44,378 nt of DNA from Poteriospumella lacustris (taxonomy: Eukaryota; Sar; Chrysophyceae; Chromulinales; Dinobryaceae), in contig SMOI01000267.1 in assembly GCA_008000375.1 (NCBI GenBank), positions 1 to 44,378 of the forward strand, in the 5' to 3' direction. The notes beneath the pieces were generated by a model that ran no database searches, was not told the origin of the DNA, and saw only the letters and a list, made by a program, of their open reading frames with translations. Below are positions 40,701 through 44,378 of the stretch, piece by piece (position 1 is the stretch's first letter; every line of letters begins with the position of its first letter). The position numbers and the translations under genes were made by a program.

Positions 40701-40743
40701 GTTCTCCCAAAAAGAAAACCAAAAAGTTTTCTTTTGGGAGAAC
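40701..40743. repeat. Strong inverted repeat (hairpin)
   Basis: The arms gttctcccaaaaagaaaac (40701-40719) and gttttcttttgggagaac (40726-40743) pair along their length with a single one-base bulge around a 6-base loop (caaaaa). The left arm is preceded by another gttctccc copy. It may be a transcript-end structure, a small inverted-repeat element, or a source of double-stranded RNA. Function unknown. Confidence 0.85.
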
Positions 40744-40844
40744 AACTTGGAACCAGTTTCTTCTCCTGAACTACGACTGGAAGCTCAGTCACAAATCAAA
40801 TCATCGCAATCGACTTGAGTGATAACTTACAAACAAACTGTACA

Positions 40845-41955
40845 ATGAACTCCGAGGCCCTCAAAAGAGATAGAGAAGAGCGGAGTAGACGAGAGCAGGC
40901 CGCTGTTCAAAGAAGAGTGAGGAATGGAAGCAAAAGTCACAATAACAAACCTGTGAAAGTTCTAGGGCCGGGAAAGGACCAAACAGCACAAAGAAGACCT
41001 AATGAAAGAACTTCCTGAAGCTGGGGTGAACGTTATCATCTGTGTTGATTTTCGTGCAGAGGTATACTAGTATATGAGAAGAGATTGATTCTTCAATCTC
41101 CGTTGACTGAACTCACAAAGTAATCCTATGGAACATAATTGAATCACAACCTAAGCATTTCGTTTGTCGGCCCAATCGGTAGTCTGTGTGTCTTTTAAAT
41201 TGAAGGGGAGGAGGAGGAGGAAGAACTCCTTCAACATCCACCACGATTTCAGATTACTGCATCAAAGTCGGTAGCAAGTCTAGCATGGCTTTTCTGTGCC
41301 GGGGAGAACGCTATGGGTTCCTCAGAATGGCGCTGCGTGCGTACCATATTCAACGTATTGTTCAATAGCTTTTCTCTTCGTTTCTCTTCATGCCAAATTT
41401 CCCCACAGCCGCGGTCAATTGAAAGCTCATCACTTTGATGGCACGTTTAAGAACGCTTGCTTTGGCATGTTGATTATGTTTTTGTCGGTTGCTTGCTTTG
41501 GAGCGCTGGACACCGTCACTTTATTTCTTCCTACTCCTGCTCTGCCACACGATCACCTCCCCTCTCTCCCCTCTTGCTGGTTTTGGTTTGTATAACCTAC
41601 GTGTTCGATGCGTTCGATGCGTTCGATGCGTTCGATGCGTTCGATGCGTTCGGTGCGTTCGTTGTGCTCAACGATGGTTGTCTGCCCAGCATGATGGCCT
41701 GTACGGTGTACACGTGATGAATCTGGGATCATGACCTGTCCGTACGATACATACCGACCCCATCCATCTTTTCTATGTCGTCATATTAAACGTCATATTT
41801 GGTCTTACAGAAATGGTGAAACGGCCCGGGATATCGTCGCTTTTGGTCTGGATCGATCGGTAGTTCATCAATGGACTTGGATCGATGAGGTCGAGGCTGG
41901 CATTGAATATTCTGAAAAGCCTAACAAGCGATCATTATCTGTCAACGTGATCTAA
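40845..41955 (+). CDS. Unresolved small multi-exon gene, possible ankyrin-like end
   Basis: The first exon candidate starts MNSEALKRDREERSRREQAA at 40845 and is strongly basic and helical. A donor at 40917 and acceptor at 40986 (70 nt, phase 0) would extend it with HKEDLMKELPEAGVN, which looks coding. The last exon candidate (41811-41955, acceptor CTTACAG) reads NGETARDIVAFGLDRSVV to a stop after RSLSVNVI. 'NGETARDIV' resembles the end of an ankyrin repeat. The exons between cannot be set from sequence; the region includes a 9-bp tandem repeat. It may be two genes or part of one. Alternatively the first frame runs unspliced to 41018 as a 57-residue protein. Confidence 0.35.
41603..41656. repeat. 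9-bp tandem repeat
   Basis: Five perfect copies of gttcgatgc (41603-41647) and one variant gttcggtgc (41648-41656). In one frame it would encode alternating Phe-Asp-Ala, in another Arg-Cys-Val. Whether it is exonic is unclear. Confidence 0.9.
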
Positions 41956-42090
41956 AATACTTGAATTCTTGCATTGCTCACCATAATCGTAGCTGTGCAA
42001 GTACTTCGTGATTTATCTTTTGTCACACTTGAGATTTAACGTGCATACAGCGATTTCCGTTTGTCCGTTGACCACATTTGCATTGATAAA

Positions 42091-44081
42091 ATGGGTTGCA
42101 GCGAGTCCAAGGTTGTTGTCGAAGCTGAGAACCATGATGATGCGGAGAAAGAAGCTCCTGTTGAATGGAAGATCTTGCCATCAAGTGCAGAAGCAAAGAA
42201 GAAATTCCAAGCTGACGGAACACTTGGAAAGAACAGTGATCCTGGTCATTTGGAGCTAAGAACTCTTTTGGATGATGCTACTGCCCAAGCAGTTCTATTC
42301 CGTAGAGCAAAGGCCGTTATGGCTCATGATATCTTCATGTGTTGGGTGGATATTCAAGACTTCAAGAATATCCCCATTACCCAGGAGCAGTTTCAACGCA
42401 GTAAGGCTCTTCATATTTACCACAAATATATTAAGGAGAATGCTGCCCTTGAGGTGGGCGGTATTGATCAAAACGAGCGCGAGAAATATCGTTCTGAATT
42501 GATCGGCAGTGATGATGAGACAGGAGAAGCCAGTGATTCGAGGAAGGCGCGAATGCTGAATCCCAACTTCTACGACAAAGTTCAGTCTTTGTGCTTCACT
42601 GGCATCTATCACAATGTCTATTTGCCGTTCAAGCAGACTGAGGAGTACATTGACCTGAATGACCAATTGCAAAAGCGTTATAATCACGTTCGTTTGCAAG
42701 ATTTCGAATACTTCGGAAAGCTAGGTGAGGGTGGTTTTGGTTTCGTCGTGCACTGCCGAAAGAAGTCTACTGGCAAGCACTATGCCATGAAGCTTCAAAC
42801 CAAGAAAGGTCTCATCGAGTGCTTTCAGGACGATCCTTGGCGTGCTGACTTTGAGAAGCAAGCCTTCGCAACCTGCCAGCATCCGTTTATTGTCAATTTG
42901 GATTACGCGTTCCAAACTGATACACTCGCAATTATGGTGCTTGGACTTTCTACAGCTGGAGATCTACAAAAGGCCTTGAACAAGGCAGCGGAAGAAAAGC
43001 TTTCTGAAGAAAGAGTTCGGTTTTACGTTGCAGAGATAGTGCTCGCGCTGGACTACTTACATAAAATGGGCCTCATGTATCGTGATTTGAAGCCCAACAA
43101 CGTATTGCTGAACGAAGATGGACACATTCAATTGGTTGACTTGGGTGGCGTTGCTGATGAATATGGTATGACACTCGGCAAAACTGAAGGAGGCTCACAT
43201 CCTCTGCTTTCTCAAACGTTTACGAAGACAACCTACTCGTTGGATACCGGTGATAATGATGACGACGATGCGAGTGTCCCCAAAGAGCGAAAGCCCAAGC
43301 GCAAGCTGAGTATCATGGGGACCTTTGGCTACATGGCACCAGAAATGGTTATCATGTTGAATCAACCGAGCTATGAAAAGACGGGGTATACGTATGCAAT
43401 CGATTGGTGGTCCTTGGGTGTAACCATGTTCAAATTGCTCACGGGATATCGTCCATTTACGGATGACAATTTCAACACGTTCGTTGAAATGGCCACGACC
43501 ATGAATGCACTGGTTCGTGAGCACTGTGACATCCCTGAGTATGCGATCTTGTTCCAAGAAGTTCCCTTCCCACCTTTCATTAATCCAGAAGCGAAAGATC
43601 TCATTTCGAAACTGTTGGATGTGAATCCTAAAACTCGATTGGGTTCAGGTCCGAATGGTGCCAAAGATATCAAAAGCCATCCTTTTTTCAAGACGATGGA
43701 CTGGAATCGACTGGAGCAGAAACAAATTGAGCCACCGTTCAAACCAGAACATCCAAGAATCTTGGATCAATTGCAACCATATCCTGATTTCGAAAAAATA
43801 ATGGAAGAATTTGGCAAAAAGGAATGGCTTGAAGATGCACCACCGAAGGACAGCCAGAAATACTTCGTGAACTGGTGAGTACTTTTTCTGCTGCAGTTTT
43901 ATCTGTTGCTCGTCATTTTTATCTCATTCTTCCTTCTTTTTTTATTTTTCATTGTCACAGGAACTTTACGTCGCCTCAAGTTGTCCGCATTGAGTCCGGT
44001 CTTTCACATGCAATGGAGCAATACGATCGCAATCCTAAAATTCAAATGATGTTGGGTGACCGAGCCATCTCGAAGAGGTGA
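42091..44081 (+). CDS. RGS-domain AGC kinase, GRK-like, N-myristoylated
   Basis: Two exons, 42091-43874 and 43961-44081, with an 86-nt intron splitting the Trp codon of FVNWNFTSP. The product is 634 residues. I chose the ATG at 42091 because MGCSESK is a myristoylation/palmitoylation signal (Gly2, Cys3); the frame upstream offers only TTG. Residues of about 50-190 are helical and RGS-like (AQAVLFRRAKAVMAHDIFMC). The kinase domain starts at about 204: glycine loop GEGGFGFVV, catalytic Lys in YAMKLQTKK (about 234), YRDLKPNNVLL (330-340), DLG instead of DFG (350-352) and TFGYMAPEM (411-419). DLG and the YMAPE form are typical of GPCR kinases. The C-terminal AGC tail includes FEKIMEEFG and NFTSPQVV. 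GRKs phosphorylate active G-protein-coupled receptors at membranes. The loop between DLG and APE is about 30 residues longer than usual, with an acidic stretch DNDDDDAS. Confidence 0.87.
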
Positions 44082-44378
44082 AATGACTTTTCCCATTTGC
44101 GTTAGAAATAGGCATTGCTTTCATCTCCCTCTCGTTGCGTTTCATCTTTTCTCCCTTTGTGTGCATTTCTACTGCTGTGAGTGCTATCATCTCCTCCTCA
44201 ATGCGTATCTAATTCTTTGTATGTAGCCATTTTATATTCATATTGTTTGATACGTCTCGATCAATTTTATCTCCGTGTAATATACGTACTTGGAGCATCA
44301 TGAAGGTTCGTTGCTCACCACTGTAATCGAATTCTTCTTAAATTGAAACAAAAACAATAGAAGATACCACTTCATGTA
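44082..44378. other. 3' flank of the kinase gene
   Basis: AT-rich sequence without a recognisable gene. It includes the likely 3' UTR of the kinase. Confidence 0.4.

Larger units (their letters stand above)
40317..40844. other. Intergenic region with microsatellite and hairpin
   Basis: It holds the 3' UTR of the dehydrogenase gene, an AAAC repeat and a strong inverted repeat, both listed separately. No gene is supported. Confidence 0.5.

Overview
This is a stretch of nuclear DNA from a eukaryotic microbe. The evidence is a set of short GT-AG introns (about 49-91 nt) that restore conserved protein motifs when removed, together with an ER membrane complex subunit, a PX-BAR sorting nexin, a GRK-type kinase and a TFIIIC-like subunit. 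Gene density is high, with roughly 17 recognisable loci in 44 kb. Genes are intron-poor and intergenic gaps run from about 100 to 800 bases. Several proteins look ciliary or centrosomal, so a flagellated protist is likely. A stramenopile or other algal-type protist is my guess, because arrays of DUF285 (BspA-like) genes are known from such genomes, but the window does not prove it.

Layout. 1-739 (-): 5' part of a coiled-coil gene leaving the left edge. 1276-2564 (+): type I membrane protein with Asp-box repeats. 3261-6243 (+): kelch plus coiled-coil protein. 6695-8812 (-): SLC38-like amino acid transporter. 9554-11135 (+): PX-BAR sorting nexin. 11330-13054 (-): coiled-coil protein. 13463-16669 (-): large jelly-roll/HEAT (CEP104-like) protein. 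17201-20296 (+): coiled-coil protein with a DUF4795/QRICH2-like end. 20475-21887 (-): WD40 protein. 22510-29187 (-): tandem family of DUF285 repeat genes, comprising four genes (A to D, left to right), a relic, and co-duplicated spacers. 29609-32830 (+): EMC1. 33013-33705 (-): TFIIIC subunit-6-like. 33823-35886 (+): second copy of the jelly-roll/HEAT family. 36282-37314 (-): AT-hook/coiled-coil protein. 37672-40316 (+): mitochondrial sarcosine/dimethylglycine dehydrogenase. 40845-41955 (+): unresolved small multi-exon gene. 42091-44081 (+): RGS-domain GRK-like kinase.

Most striking region. The DUF285 array shows gene birth and decay directly. Gene A carries, in frame, a copy of the 5' end of the neighbouring WD40 gene, including sequence around its start codon, in place of the leader shared by B and C. 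The copied ATG has become ACG. The 3' half of A is broken by deletions within the 75-bp repeats. B, C and D have 12, 18 and 11 repeat units and share an upstream block. A degraded gene end lies between C and D.

Functional picture. Most genes are housekeeping or cell-structure genes with no operon-like logic. A possible theme is cilium/centrosome biology: the coiled-coil protein at 11330, the two jelly-roll/HEAT paralogs and the QRICH2-like protein. These assignments come from motif recognition without a database search and are tentative.
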